Assembly (NCBI RefSeq): GCF_009932555.1
Contig: NZ_BLJO01000004.1
Location: 529,179-593,178, forward strand
From: Steroidobacter agaridevorans
GTDB taxonomy: Bacteria; Pseudomonadota; Gammaproteobacteria; Steroidobacterales; Steroidobacteraceae
Direction: 5' to 3'
Length of the DNA stretch: 64,000 nucleotides
Within the stretch, counting starts at the first letter, position 1. The number at the start of each line of letters is the position of its first letter. Positions 1 to 8,900 of this stretch are shown piece by piece. Below the pieces are notes generated by a model. It saw only the letters and a program-made list of their open reading frames with translations. It was not told the origin of the DNA and did no database searches. Made by a program: the position numbers and the translations under genes.

Positions 1-1
1 G

Positions 2-1057
2 GCGAATGCGCACCACGTCTGGATCGATCACAACGAGCTGTACACCCGGAACATGAAGTGCCCGGGCACGCCGGATGACGATACGACCTTCGATGGCCTG
101 CTCGATATCAAGAACTCGGCCAGCTTCATCACCGTCTCGTACAACTTCATTCATGATCATGCGAAGGTCGGCCTGATCGGCGCGAGCGACACGGACAGCG
201 CGGAGCGGCGCGTGACGTATGCTCACAATCGATACGAGAACGTCGGCTCGCGTCTGCCATTCCAGCGCTTCGGCTACACGCACGTCTACAACAACTACTA
301 CAACAACATCACGGGCAGCGGCATCAATCCGCGCATGGGCGGCCACGTCCTGATCGAGAACAACTTCTTCGAGAATGCGCTGAACCCGGTGTTCTCGCAG
401 TCGAGCATCCTCGGCCAATGGGACCTGCGCAACAACAACGCCCGCAGCTCCGCGGATAACGCGCGTTTCAACATCCGCTGGACGGCCTGTTCCGGCAGCA
501 CGCCGTGCCAGAAAGCAACCGACTGGACGACGACAGCGACGTTTCCGATCGCACTCCCGTACACGTACACCACGTACGCGCCTGAGGTTTCCCGTTGTAT
601 CGCGTTGAACGCGGCAGGCTCGGGCAAGGGCCTGAGAGAAGCCGCGAGCGTGCTGAATATGTGCGGGGGCAGTCCTACGAACGATGTCTATCAAACCGAG
701 AATGGGGCCATGGGCGGCGGCACTGTTTTCGAGAATAAGAATGCCGGATTCAATGGCGCCGGCTACGTGAACTCGTCCACCAACGGCGGCTTTGCACAGA
801 TCGACAACGTCGACGGCCGCGGCGGCGGTGCGAAGACCCTGCGCATCCGGTTCGCTCTCGGCGTTTCGACGGCGCGCGCGGGACGGCTGGTCGTGAATGG
901 AGTCGGTACAAACATCACATTCAACTCGACCGGAACATGGGCGACGTGGGTGCTGCAGAACGTCACCGTGACGCTGAACAACGGTGCCGCGAACACGATC
1001 CGATTCGAGTCGACCGGCCAGGACCTGGCGAACATCGACCAGGTGGAAGTCCTTTGA
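2..1057 (+). CDS. Pectate lyase (PL1 family) with C-terminal CBM35-like domain, 5' end missing
   Basis: Secreted pectate lyase cleaving polygalacturonate by beta-elimination. The reading frame is open from base 2, so the true start lies before the window. Visible PL1 hallmarks are the vWIDHNE strand at the very start, DGLLDIK followed by iTVSYN, HDHAKVGLIG, and the RLPFQR segment, which matches the RxPxxR motif that carries the catalytic arginine in this family. After about residue 220 a glycine-rich linker leads to a beta-rich module of about 120 residues (AMGGG, GFNGAGYVN, IDNVDGRGGG, NIDQVEV) typical of CBM35/CBM6 carbohydrate-binding domains. Family assignment rests on motifs. The signal peptide is presumably upstream of the window. 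The gene ends 80 bases before the 3' end of a convergent RidA-like gene. Confidence 0.9.
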   Translation, partial: ANAHHVWIDHNELYTRNMKCPGTPDDDTTFDGLLDIKNSASFITVSYNFIHDHAKVGLIGASDTDSAERRVTYAHNRYENVGSRLPFQRFGYTHVYNNYYNNITGSGINPRMGGHVLIENNFFENALNPVFSQSSILGQWDLRNNNARSSADNARFNIRWTACSGSTPCQKATDWTTTATFPIALPYTYTTYAPEVSRCIALNAAGSGKGLREAASVLNMCGGSPTNDVYQTENGAMGGGTVFENKNAGFNGAGYVNSSTNGGFAQIDNVDGRGGGAKTLRIRFALGVSTARAGRLVVNGVGTNITFNSTGTWATWVLQNVTVTLNNGAANTIRFESTGQDLANIDQVEVL

Positions 1058-1137
1058 GCGGTCCGCGAGCGTGCGATTCGCAAGCACCGAACGCGTGCCG
1101 CAAGGACCCGGAGACTCGCCGAGTCGGCAATCTGGCG

Positions 1138-1599
1138 TCACGGGCTGGTCGGCAGCAGGGCGGTAAAGCTGATCTCGATGAGCTGCTCCGGAAAGGCCAG
1201 CCGCGTTGTCCCCACAATCGTGCTCGCACAGCTGGGGCGATCGGTTCCGTACGCCGCCTTGCGCACCTTGCCAGCGACGGCGAACGCTGCATCCACGTCT
1301 AAGACGTAAAGCGTCTCCTCGACCACGTTGTCGAGCGCTGCGCCGAAGCGGTGCAGGAGTCGGGCGGCATTTGCGTATGCCGTTTGCATCTGCAGTTCCA
1401 TGTTCGTCGCATCGAGGATCTTGCCCGCCGCATCGATGGGCGCGGGCGCGACGAGCTTGCCGCTCTCATCGTGACTCAGCTGGCCCGATACGAAGATCAC
1501 ATTGCCGACTTGGACCGCCTGGCCGTAACCGTAGGCGCTCTCCCAGGGCAGACCGAAATTCTCGACTCGTTTGGCGATGGGTTTGGCTGCGAGTGACAT
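1138..1599 (-). CDS. RidA/YjgF-family protein
   Basis: 153 residues, the usual RidA (Rid/YER057c/UK114) size with a short N-terminal extension. Family members hydrolyse reactive enamine/imine intermediates, and some act within degradation pathways. The central VGNVIFVSGQL segment and the region around PSCASTIVGTTRLAFPEQLIEI fit the beta-alpha-beta fold. The catalytic arginine region of RidA (R-x-T/C before the last strands) appears as DRPSCAS. An in-frame start six codons upstream exists, but the ATG at 1599 has an AGGAGG ribosome site a few bases ahead of it, so I chose this start. It is transcribed divergently from the truncated isochorismatase-like gene, sharing a gap of about 70 bases. 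Substrate unknown; it belongs to a RidA subgroup rather than canonical RidA. Confidence 0.85.
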   Translation of the reverse strand: MSLAAKPIAKRVENFGLPWESAYGYGQAVQVGNVIFVSGQLSHDESGKLVAPAPIDAAGKILDATNMELQMQTAYANAARLLHRFGAALDNVVEETLYVLDVDAAFAVAGKVRKAAYGTDRPSCASTIVGTTRLAFPEQLIEISFTALLPTSP

Positions 1600-1669
1600 G
1601 ACGCCTCCTGAGAACAATTCCGCGAGCTCAGCATCCGGACTCGCAGGCTCTGCGTCTTGAAGGATTGCG

Positions 1670-2257
1670 ATGGGAATTGGCTCAGGGCGCGCTCGCCATC
1701 ATGTAGCAACGGCGTCCAAGAAAAGCCGGCAGCTCCCAGCGAAGATCGTGCGCACCGAAAACTCGAGGATTCCCGTCATCACCACGGCCTCGGAACCGAA
1801 CGGCCCGAATGGACCGCTGATGTCGGAGCTTGCGCATGCGGCGCCAAAGGCTCTGTATGTACCGCGCAAGGGTGAGGTGAACGCCTGGGACAATCCGGAT
1901 TTCGTCGCCGCCGTTCGCAAGACCGGCCGGAAGACTCTGATCATGGCCGGTGTCTGGACCAGTGTCTGCGTCATGTTCCCGGCGCTCGACGCCAAGGCGG
2001 CCGGCTACAAAGTCTATGCGGTCACGGACGCTTCGGGCGATCCGAGCCTGCTCGCGTCGAGCACGACGATTGCCAGATTCGTGCAGGCCGGCATCGTCCC
2101 GACTTCGACCAACGCGGTTGTGAGCGAGGTTCATCGGACCTGGAATCGACCGGACGCCCCGGAGATTGCAAAGCTCTACGGTCTCATCTCGCCGAACTAT
2201 GCCGCCGTAGCGGAGAGCTTCAACAAGGCGCAGGCAGCTGCGCGGCAGAGCGAGTGA
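1670..2257 (+). pseudogene. Isochorismatase-like (YcaC-type) hydrolase, apparently 5'-truncated
   Basis: From about residue 33 onward the protein follows the YcaC-type cysteine hydrolase pattern: IPVITTAS, NGPLMSEL, NAWDNPDFVAAV, TGRKTLIMAGVWTSVCVMFPAL (nucleophile Cys in TSVCV) and VTDASGDPS. The family's first 30 or so residues, which contain the catalytic Asp in the first beta strand (the D-x-Q region), are absent. In their place is a short basic stretch (GRARHHVATASKKSRQ) with no resemblance to the family. The Asp-Lys-Cys triad is therefore incomplete. I read this as a gene that lost its 5' end to deletion or rearrangement, though expression from the ATG at 1670 is possible. It is followed after 7 bases by the porin gene, so the pair may be co-transcribed. 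Confidence 0.6.
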
Positions 2258-2264
2258 TCGCGCG

Positions 2265-3578
2265 ATGATCGAGCGCTGCCAGCCGCTGTGGGGGAGCGCA
2301 GTTTGCAGCGCCCGCACGCTACTGGTAGCGCTCTGTATCGTCACTACGACGATCGAGCCCTCGCACGCGCAAGACCAAAACTGGTCGCTCGAGGTTAGTG
2401 GCGAGCTGCGGGAGCGCTTCGAGTCCGCCAACAATCCCGTGTTCGGGCTCTCGGCGCCTGCGCAAAACGACTATCTGCTGCACCGAGCGTCTGTCTCTGG
2501 AGAGCTTCGTCGCGGCGACGACTTTCGCGCCGTCGCGAAGATCGTGAGCGGCCTCACTTCGAGCTGGAGTGGATCGCCACCGCCCACGCAGGAGGATTCG
2601 CTCGATGCTTTGGAAGCTTACGTAGAGCAGTCGTTGTCACTCGCACGCGGGCAGCTCGCATTGCGCATCGGGCGGCAGGAAATGGCGCTCGGTGCTGCGC
2701 GCCTCGTGTCCGTGCGCGAGAGTCCCAATGTTCGGCGTGCGTTCGATGGCGTCAGTGCGTCGTGGACAGACGGGGAACAGCAACGTGCAACAGCGTTCTT
2801 CTTGCGTCCCGTGTGGCCCGAGGATGGCATCTTCGACGATCGCAGCTCGCAGGCGGAGCGATTCTGGGGTCTCTACGCCACCTGGCTGCCCAGTCCAGAA
2901 CGCCTCGGGATCGACACATATTATCTGGGGCTCGATCGGGCCAATGCAGTGTTTGCTCAAGGCTTGGCACGAGAGCTGCGTCATACCATCGGTGCGCGTG
3001 CGTTCGGCATGCGCGCCGGCTGGGACTGGAACATCGAAGCTGCCTGGCAGTGGGGATCGTTCGGCGCGGCCAACATTCGCGCATGGACTGTTTCAATCGA
3101 TGCTGGATTCGAATTCGCCGCTCTGCCTTTCACGCCGCGGGTCGGTCTCAAGGCGGATGCCATCAGTGGCGACCGAAATCCGCACGATCGCGAACTGGGT
3201 ACCTTCAATCCTCTGTTTCCCAAGCTTCCCTATTTCTCCGAGGCCAACCTGGCGACACCCGCCAATCTGCTGGACATTCAACCGAGCCTGAGTCTGTCGC
3301 TCACCGATCGCCTGAGCGCCACGCTGAGCTGGAACAGATTGTGGAAACATGAAAATGCCGATGCCTTCTACGCGCCCCTATTGACGCCGGTGACCGGTAC
3401 CTCGCGGAGTCGATCTCGGGACATCGGGTCGCAGACGAGCATGCTCGTCAGTTGGCAGGCCACTCGGCAGCTCGATCTCGGCGCTACCTACGTCGCATTC
3501 GAGCCACATAACGTCATCCGGCAAGCGGACGGTCGTGCAGGCAGCTTCCTTGCAGCATGGATACGATGGACCTTCTAG
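2265..3578 (+). CDS. Alginate-export-family outer-membrane porin
   Basis: 437 residues. An N-terminal hydrophobic segment ends in SHAQ, a plausible Sec signal with cleavage after the Ala. The mature part matches the Alginate_exp beta-barrel family: ELRERFES near the start, IGRQEMALGAARLVSVRESPNVRRAFDG in the middle, FNPLFPKLPYFSEA, and a C-terminal strand ending in WIRWTF with a terminal Phe, as outer-membrane barrels require. Members such as AlgE export alginate in Pseudomonas. In gene sets without alginate synthesis genes, as here, they more often act as substrate porins, so the transported solute is unknown. The start follows the truncated isochorismatase gene by 7 bases. The 3' end overlaps a short relic of a dctM gene on the other strand. 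Confidence 0.85.
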   Translation: MIERCQPLWGSAVCSARTLLVALCIVTTTIEPSHAQDQNWSLEVSGELRERFESANNPVFGLSAPAQNDYLLHRASVSGELRRGDDFRAVAKIVSGLTSSWSGSPPPTQEDSLDALEAYVEQSLSLARGQLALRIGRQEMALGAARLVSVRESPNVRRAFDGVSASWTDGEQQRATAFFLRPVWPEDGIFDDRSSQAERFWGLYATWLPSPERLGIDTYYLGLDRANAVFAQGLARELRHTIGARAFGMRAGWDWNIEAAWQWGSFGAANIRAWTVSIDAGFEFAALPFTPRVGLKADAISGDRNPHDRELGTFNPLFPKLPYFSEANLATPANLLDIQPSLSLSLTDRLSATLSWNRLWKHENADAFYAPLLTPVTGTSRSRSRDIGSQTSMLVSWQATRQLDLGATYVAFEPHNVIRQADGRAGSFLAAWIRWTF

Positions 3579-3631
3579 TGCGAGCCCGTCGCAGGAATCA
3601 ATAGCGCGATCGATGGCACGCCGATCAGGAC
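3575..3631 (-). pseudogene. Relic of a TRAP transporter large-subunit (dctM) 3' end
   Basis: Read on the minus strand this stretch encodes LIGVPSIALLIPATGSH followed by a stop. The intact DctM encoded at 13665-14954 ends LIGVPSIALLIPATT. The two DNA stretches (here and around 13670-13716) are nearly identical over about 45 bases, with mainly synonymous differences. Upstream on the minus strand the frame loses similarity within about five codons. This is a 3' fragment of a dctM paralogue left by a deletion or rearrangement, overlapping the stop codon of the porin gene. Confidence 0.6.
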
Positions 3632-3730
3632 CTGGAAGTCGCGAAGAAATGTCTCGCGGCGGTTGCCGAGCAGGATCGAGAGTGGATTTTTGCCGGAACT
3701 GCGCAGGTGTTGTATCCGGCGCTGGAGTGA
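3629..3730 (+). pseudogene. Tail fragment of an unrecognised gene
   Basis: An open + frame with protein-like composition reads DLEVAKKCLAAVAEQDREW..., continues to LYPALE and stops at 3728-3730. It has no start codon of its own that makes sense, and it abuts the dctM relic on the opposite strand. The arrangement looks like a rearrangement scar joining the 3' ends of two different genes. No family recognised. The remaining bases up to 3811 show no gene. Confidence 0.3.
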
Positions 3731-3811
3731 TATCCCCATTCAGGCTTTCCCCGCTATGCAGCTTTTGTGCGTGTTCATAACATCGCCGCGTGCCAAATAG
3801 GAGGGCCCCGA

Positions 3812-4150
3812 GTGATCACGCGCTTTCGATCTATCGTTGCAGTATCGCTGCTGATGGCATCATCTACCGCCGCGCACGCCTACACGGAATGCACTGGAAA
3901 CGTAACTCGGATCTGGAATGACGGCACTACCTGGGTTTGGTTCGATACAGGTCTCGTTTGGGGACTGTGGCCGGCCGATGACGAACAAAATCTCAACGGT
4001 AAGGACCGATCGAAGAACATCCTCGCGCTGGCGACGACAGCCATGGTCAGCGGGCGATCGGTAACGGTGCGGTTCATCAACGACGGAGTGTCGTGTTCCG
4101 GGCAGCAGACAGCGAATAAAGTTTGGGGTCTTTATCTCAACTCGATGTGA
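3812..4150 (+). CDS. Small secreted protein, RHS-island paralogue family, member 1
   Basis: 112 residues from a GTG start at 3812, preceded by a clear TAGGAGGG ribosome site. An ATG at 3767 would add 15 residues in front of the signal peptide and is less likely. The signal peptide runs to AHA|YTE. The mature part of about 90 residues starts with a Cys (YTECTGNV), has a Trp-rich middle (TWVWF, GLVWGLWP), and ends in an alternating pattern: small-residue helix, then SGRSVTVRF, then GVSCSG, then KVWGLYL. The same layout occurs in the proteins at 4197-4526, 4576-4932 and 11409-11765, so I group them as one divergent family. Two cysteines probably form a disulfide. Function unknown. A perfect hairpin follows the stop codon. 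Confidence 0.7.
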   Translation: MITRFRSIVAVSLLMASSTAAHAYTECTGNVTRIWNDGTTWVWFDTGLVWGLWPADDEQNLNGKDRSKNILALATTAMVSGRSVTVRFINDGVSCSGQQTANKVWGLYLNSM

Positions 4151-4158
4151 ACCGTGTT

Positions 4159-4182
4159 GCCTGGCTGCTCGCGCAGCCAGGC
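4159..4182. terminator. Bidirectional hairpin between convergent genes
   Basis: Perfect 10-bp stem (GCCTGGCTGC with its complement) and a 4-base loop TCGC, lying between two convergent small secreted genes. There is no T-tract on either side, so it may need Rho or act as an RNA-stabilising stem. Confidence 0.55.
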
Positions 4183-4196
4183 AGTGATCACACTGC

Positions 4197-4526
4197 TCAC
4201 TTCGAGATGAAGATGTCGTAGAGGCCGCACTCGCTAAAGATCCGAGTACCGGCGTCCTCCGCCCTGATGTAGACATTGAGCTCGCTCGAAAAAGCCATCA
4301 TCGCGGTTGCGTAAGCCGACCTGCCGCTGGGCGAGTTCATGTCGAGCCAGTAGCGCTTACCGCATGTGCCCGTTGTTTGCGCCATACCGACGAAGGCGTA
4401 CGTGCCTTCGACTCGCAAGTCGGTTATCGGACCGATGTTCGCGACCAGGCCTGCTTGCGCATTAGAGATGCCCAGCATGCATGCCATGGCAATCAAGAGA
4501 GTGAATCTGCCAGAGTTTTGTTTCAT
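4197..4526 (-). CDS. Small secreted protein, RHS-island paralogue family, member 2
   Basis: 109 residues. The ATG at 4526 has AAGGAG nine bases upstream and opens a classic signal peptide (basic MKQNSGR, hydrophobic core, ISNAQA cleavage). A much longer in-frame opening upstream lacks these signs and was ignored. The mature part shows the family layout: IGPITDLRVEGTYAFVG, a Cys/Trp middle (GTCGKRYWLDM), a small-residue helix (SAYATAMMAF), LNVYIRAED, and a final Cys strand (FSECGLYDIFIS). It lies 49 bases downstream of member 3 on the same strand, and the pair is probably co-transcribed. Function unknown. Confidence 0.7.
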   Translation of the reverse strand: MKQNSGRFTLLIAMACMLGISNAQAGLVANIGPITDLRVEGTYAFVGMAQTTGTCGKRYWLDMNSPSGRSAYATAMMAFSSELNVYIRAEDAGTRIFSECGLYDIFISK

Positions 4527-4575
4527 GTTGCACGACTCCTTGTCCGCTAGATCATCCTGAAAGCTCGACTGCAAC

Positions 4576-4932
4576 TCAGCCCAGATCCTCGACGAAATAC
4601 ACGCTGGCGGCATTCCAATCCGCGAGAGTGCAGGTTTGGGCGGGGTCCCGCATGTAAAGGCGTACTGTGGTTCCGGCCTTTTGAGCTGCGATGAAGAGGG
4701 CGTGCCAACTGCGGCAAGCGGCGGCTGTGGTTGCGACGCCTTGGTAAGTGCCGTCGACGCTGACACTGCACAGCAGCCAGTGTCCGTTGTTCCCCTGGCG
4801 AATGTAGAGTGACCCATCGTTCTGAACAGCGACGCTGGTGATGGGACCATCGCACATGGCGGCGCCGGCATTTGAGCAGAGCAGGGTCGTCAGCAGCACC
4901 GCAACGAACGCATTCTTGAACATACTTGGCAC
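4576..4932 (-). CDS. Small secreted protein, RHS-island paralogue family, member 3
   Basis: 118 residues with a signal peptide ending SNAGA|AMCDG. The mature part carries CDGPITSVAVQNDGSLYIRQG, HWLLCSV, AACRSWHALFIAAQKAGTTVRLYM, TCTLADW and a last strand ASVYFVEDL. Four cysteines in the mature region suggest two disulfides. Spacing and hydrophobic pattern match member 2 immediately downstream and member 1 on the opposite strand; pairwise identity is low by eye. Small periplasmic or secreted proteins of this kind often sit near secreted toxins, but no enzymatic motif is visible. Confidence 0.7.
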   Translation of the reverse strand: MPSMFKNAFVAVLLTTLLCSNAGAAMCDGPITSVAVQNDGSLYIRQGNNGHWLLCSVSVDGTYQGVATTAAACRSWHALFIAAQKAGTTVRLYMRDPAQTCTLADWNAASVYFVEDLG

Positions 4933-5307
4933 CCTTCCGTTGGGATTTTGTGATGGTTATCTCGTTGGCCGCGAGTAGTTTCGAGCTACGCCGTTACGCT
5001 GTCAACGAGGTCGGCTTCGAGTTCGGCAAATTCCTGAATCGCTTCTGCCTCTATTGACATAGACACAGGCCGGACTCGAAACTGGACTGAACACTAAACA
5101 GGAACAGAAGCTCACGTCAGGGAAGAGAAGCTCACGCTGATTCTTCGCGGCAGCCGTCGCTCTACATCAACCAATGCATTCGTCCGCGCCGATCCACGCA
5201 AGTCGGGATTGGCCGAGCGGTCGTGCGGCTGCGCAACGCCTTCCCTGATTTCAAGCTGACGCTCGTTGGTGTCCAGAGTTCGGTGGAATGGGCGGCACGA
5301 ATAAGTG
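4933..5307. other. Intergenic region, no gene recognised
   Basis: About 375 bases between a leftward small secreted gene and the rightward RHS/Ig-like gene, so it must hold divergent promoters. A TTGACA at 5054-5059 is a possible -35 box for rightward transcription, but the sequence 17 bases later is a poor -10. The 11-base word AGAAGCTCACG occurs twice, at 5107-5117 and 5126-5136. From about 5136 to 5300 the + strand is open in one frame but has no start, ribosome site or recognisable product. Confidence 0.4.
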
Positions 5308-5868
5308 ATGACAAGAGTCAATGCTCGCGGTGGCAGTTCAGCCACCGTACTCAAGCGGTGTGGTGGGGTCGCGGTTCTAGCAGCATGCGTCGGGCTTGTC
5401 AGCCCTGTGCGGGCTGAGGAGACCGTCACCTATTCGTACGACGCCCTCGGCCGGGTCATCTCGGTGCAAAGCGCCGGCGGACCCAACGATGGCATCCAGC
5501 ACAGCTATCGCTATGACGCGGCGGGCAATCGCACTCAGTTCGTGATCGGCGACGTTTTTGAGTTCAGCCGGACGAACAACGTGGCGAACATCGTGTCCGG
5601 CGGTGCTGTCATCGAGGTGAACGTGAGCGGCAGCGGCGCTCTGACCGGCACCGTGACGTTTACCGAGAACGGCGTCTTCCTCGGCTCCACGCAGGTTTAC
5701 GATGGTCGGGCGAGCGTCTTTTTGCAGGGCCTGGCGCCCGGCGTGCATACGATCACTGTCAGCTATTCCGGCGATGCCATCAACGCGCCTTACTCGCGCA
5801 CGTTCACGATCCGAGTTCAGAACCTGAGCTGGCTGCCTGCCGTGCTGGACTTGCTTCTGGCGGACTAG
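5308..5868 (+). CDS. Short secreted RHS-repeat plus Ig-like domain protein
   Basis: 186 residues from the ATG at 5308 (a GTG directly before it is equally possible). A signal-like segment (VAVLAACVGLVSPVRAEE) precedes two RHS/YD units: TYSYDALGRVISVQSAGG and HSYRYDAAGNRTQFVIGD. The rest is an immunoglobulin-like beta domain of bacterial type: GSGALTGTVTFTENGVFLGSTQV, then GLAPGVHTITVSYSGDAINAPYSRTFTIRV, with a hydrophobic tail. Full RHS proteins have dozens of YD units, so this is either a stand-alone adaptor/adhesin or a displaced end of an RHS gene with a new C-terminus. It lies 60 bases upstream of the large RHS gene on the same strand. Confidence 0.75.
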   Translation: MTRVNARGGSSATVLKRCGGVAVLAACVGLVSPVRAEETVTYSYDALGRVISVQSAGGPNDGIQHSYRYDAAGNRTQFVIGDVFEFSRTNNVANIVSGGAVIEVNVSGSGALTGTVTFTENGVFLGSTQVYDGRASVFLQGLAPGVHTITVSYSGDAINAPYSRTFTIRVQNLSWLPAVLDLLLAD

Positions 5869-5928
5869 CGTCGCGCCGCTTGCAGTCGATTTGATTTGAG
5901 GACGAGGAAGAGGGAGAGGGTGAGGCGG

Positions 5929-8900
5929 ATGTTCAGTGTTCTCCGGCCGATGGTTGGCGCGGTTCTGTTGTTCGTGGGGTGCATAACGCCGGCATTGGCG
6001 CAATTGTCCTCGGACGCGCCGCCGCCGAAAGTTCAGGCGATCGACCAAGTCAATGTCGATCTGCGCTCCGGTCAGTTCGTGTGGGCCGCTGGCACGCTCA
6101 GTATCGGTCTGGCCGACAAACCGGCGCTCACCTACACCTATCTCGCCTCCAGTGGCGGCGCCGATCAGAGCACGCCGCGCGAGGGCAGTGTGTACTGGCT
6201 GTGCTACGACGATGGCTCGGGCTATTGTTCGTACAACAACTACTACTTCAAAATGGACTGGCGCGTTGAAGCTGCCGAGTACGGCGCGATCGAGACGGCT
6301 GAGAACTCGCGTATGTCCGAGACACTCACGGAGTATTTGCTCACGCAGCGTGATGGCACCGTATTGGCCTTCGCCAAGTCGCTGGCGCGACCCAACTACT
6401 ATATGGACAGCCAACCCGGCGGTCCGACCGAAGTCGCGCGACTCACGTCGGTGACTTACCCCAATGGCGAGAAGCTGCTCTACAGCTACTCAGGCAACCA
6501 AGGCGCGCGCTCCATCACGAGCACGACGGGTTACCAGCTACGACTGGTCGATGACAAGATCAGGCTGATCAACCTGGCGGTCGACTATTGCGATCCAAGC
6601 GCGTCCGGTTGCACGCTGACTCGGCAATGGCCAGAGGTTGCGACGTCGCAGTTCCATGCAACCGACACGATGGGTCGCACAACTCGGATGAGTACGGTGA
6701 CCCAGCCGGGGCCGAATCTTTCTGCGTTTACGATTACCAGCCCGACTGGACGAACGACGACTGTTACCAGGCAATCTTCGCCTTACCCAAATACGTGCTT
6801 TGCGCCGCCGACGGTCTCGCAGATCACCACCGCGGCGGGCACATGGACTTACAACCCTACATACAATTCCAGGGGCTGCATTCTGTCCAGGTCGGCGACG
6901 AATCCAGCGAACGCCACGACGCAAATACCGAATACCGCAAATGCTTCGGGTTTCATGATCATCGATCCGCTCGGCAGAGCAACCTCATACGAGCATGATT
7001 TGGTCACGGGGACCATGAAAACGGTGGTTCTCCCCGAAGGCAACAAGGTCGTCTCCACGTTCGATCAGCGTCACAACCAAATCGAAACTGGGGTCACGCC
7101 CAAACAGGGCTCCAACCAAAGCCCAACGAGCTCCTCGGCGAATTATCCGCCCTCGTGTGTGGCGGGCACCGAGAAGACTTGCAACCAACCGACATACACT
7201 GTCGACAGTCGCGGCGGGCGTACTGACTACTACTACGATCCGCAGCATGGCGGTGTCTTGAGAAAGACTTTGCCCGCGGGCGCGAATGGAGTGCGTCCGC
7301 AGACCCGCTTCAGCTACGAGCAGCGCTCGGCCTATTACAAGAACGCATCGGGGCAGCTCGTCGCCGGTCCGCCGATCTGGAAACTCGTTCGCACATCGGC
7401 TTGCCGCACGCAGGCTGGAGCCCCGATCACGGGACCTGGCAACGCAGCGTGCGAGAACACCGCGGATGAGGTCGTCACTGAGTACGGTTACGACGGCAAC
7501 CTGTTGCCGGCTACGGTGACGGTGCGGGCTGGAGATGGGTCGGTCAGCGCGACCACGACCACCACCTATGATCCAGTGGGCAATGTCGTCTATGTCGATG
7601 GGCCGCTGCCGGGCTCAGCGGACACGACTCGCTATGTTTACAACGCCAATCGCGAACTGGTTGCGACGATCGGTCCCGACCCGGACGGCAGCGGCAGCCT
7701 GCTGCATAGGGTAAAGCGAACCAGCTACAACGATGACGGCCAGCCGATGTTGATCGAGCAAGGCACCGCCACGAGCCAGTCCGATGCCGCGCTTGCCGGG
7801 ATGGCTGTTCTCCAGCAGATCGCAATGGACTACGACGCCGCGGGTCGCAAGATCAAGGAGCGCGTGATTGCCGCTGGCGCGGTCCAAGCCGTGACCCAGT
7901 ACAGCTACGACATTGCGGGTCGGCTGGAATGTATGGCGGTGCGCATGAACCCGAGCGTCTTCTCATCATTGCCGAACTCCGCCTGTCAGCTGGGGCCGCA
8001 AGGTACTTTCGGCCCAGACAGAATTACCCGCACTGTTTACGACGCGGCCAATCAGATCCGGGTGGTGCAGCGGGCGTATGGCACGGCGGTGCAGGCGAAT
8101 CAGTCGACGACGTATACGCCGAATGGCCTTGCCGAGACCGTCGCCGATGCCAACGGCAACCTCACCACCTACGCCTATGACGGCTTCGACCGGCGGATGC
8201 GCATTTACTATCCCGACAAAAACAACGGCGCGGTGAGCTCGAGCAGCGACTATGAAGCGTTCGACCATGACGCGGCCGGGAATGTCAGGAGTCATCGGTT
8301 ACGCGACGGGCAGACGCTCTCCCACACTTACGATGCGCTCAATCGCCGTACTTACGACACGAACCCCAAGACGAACGTTGCCGAGGTGGACGTCAGTTAC
8401 AGTTACGACAATTTCGGCCAGCTCATATCAACGAGCGATGGAAATGGCTGGGCGGCTGGGTTCGGCTATGACCCGTTCGGGCGCGTTGTGCAGCAGTCGA
8501 GCAATCTGTCGTACAACACTTTCCAATACGATTCCGCCGGTCGCTTGATCCGGCAGACGTGGGCGGACGGATTCTTCACCACGTTCGACTATCTTGTCAC
8601 CGGTGAGGTGTCGGCCATCTGTGAGAACGGCAGCTGTGCGAGCGGCAGCTTCAAGCTCGCATCTTTTGGTTACGACAACGTTGGGCGTCGCACGTCGCTT
8701 ACGCGCGGCAATGGAACGAGCTCGAGCTATGGTTACGATGCTGTCTCACGGCTCGAGGCGCTTAGCCACAACCTTGCGGGCACGAGCGCCGATTTCGCGC
8801 TTACGTTCAGCCGCAATCCTGCCGGCCAGATCACAACGCGCACATCGACCAATGACTCGTATGCGTGGACCTCGCCGTCCAGCGACTCGCGCGGCTATGC

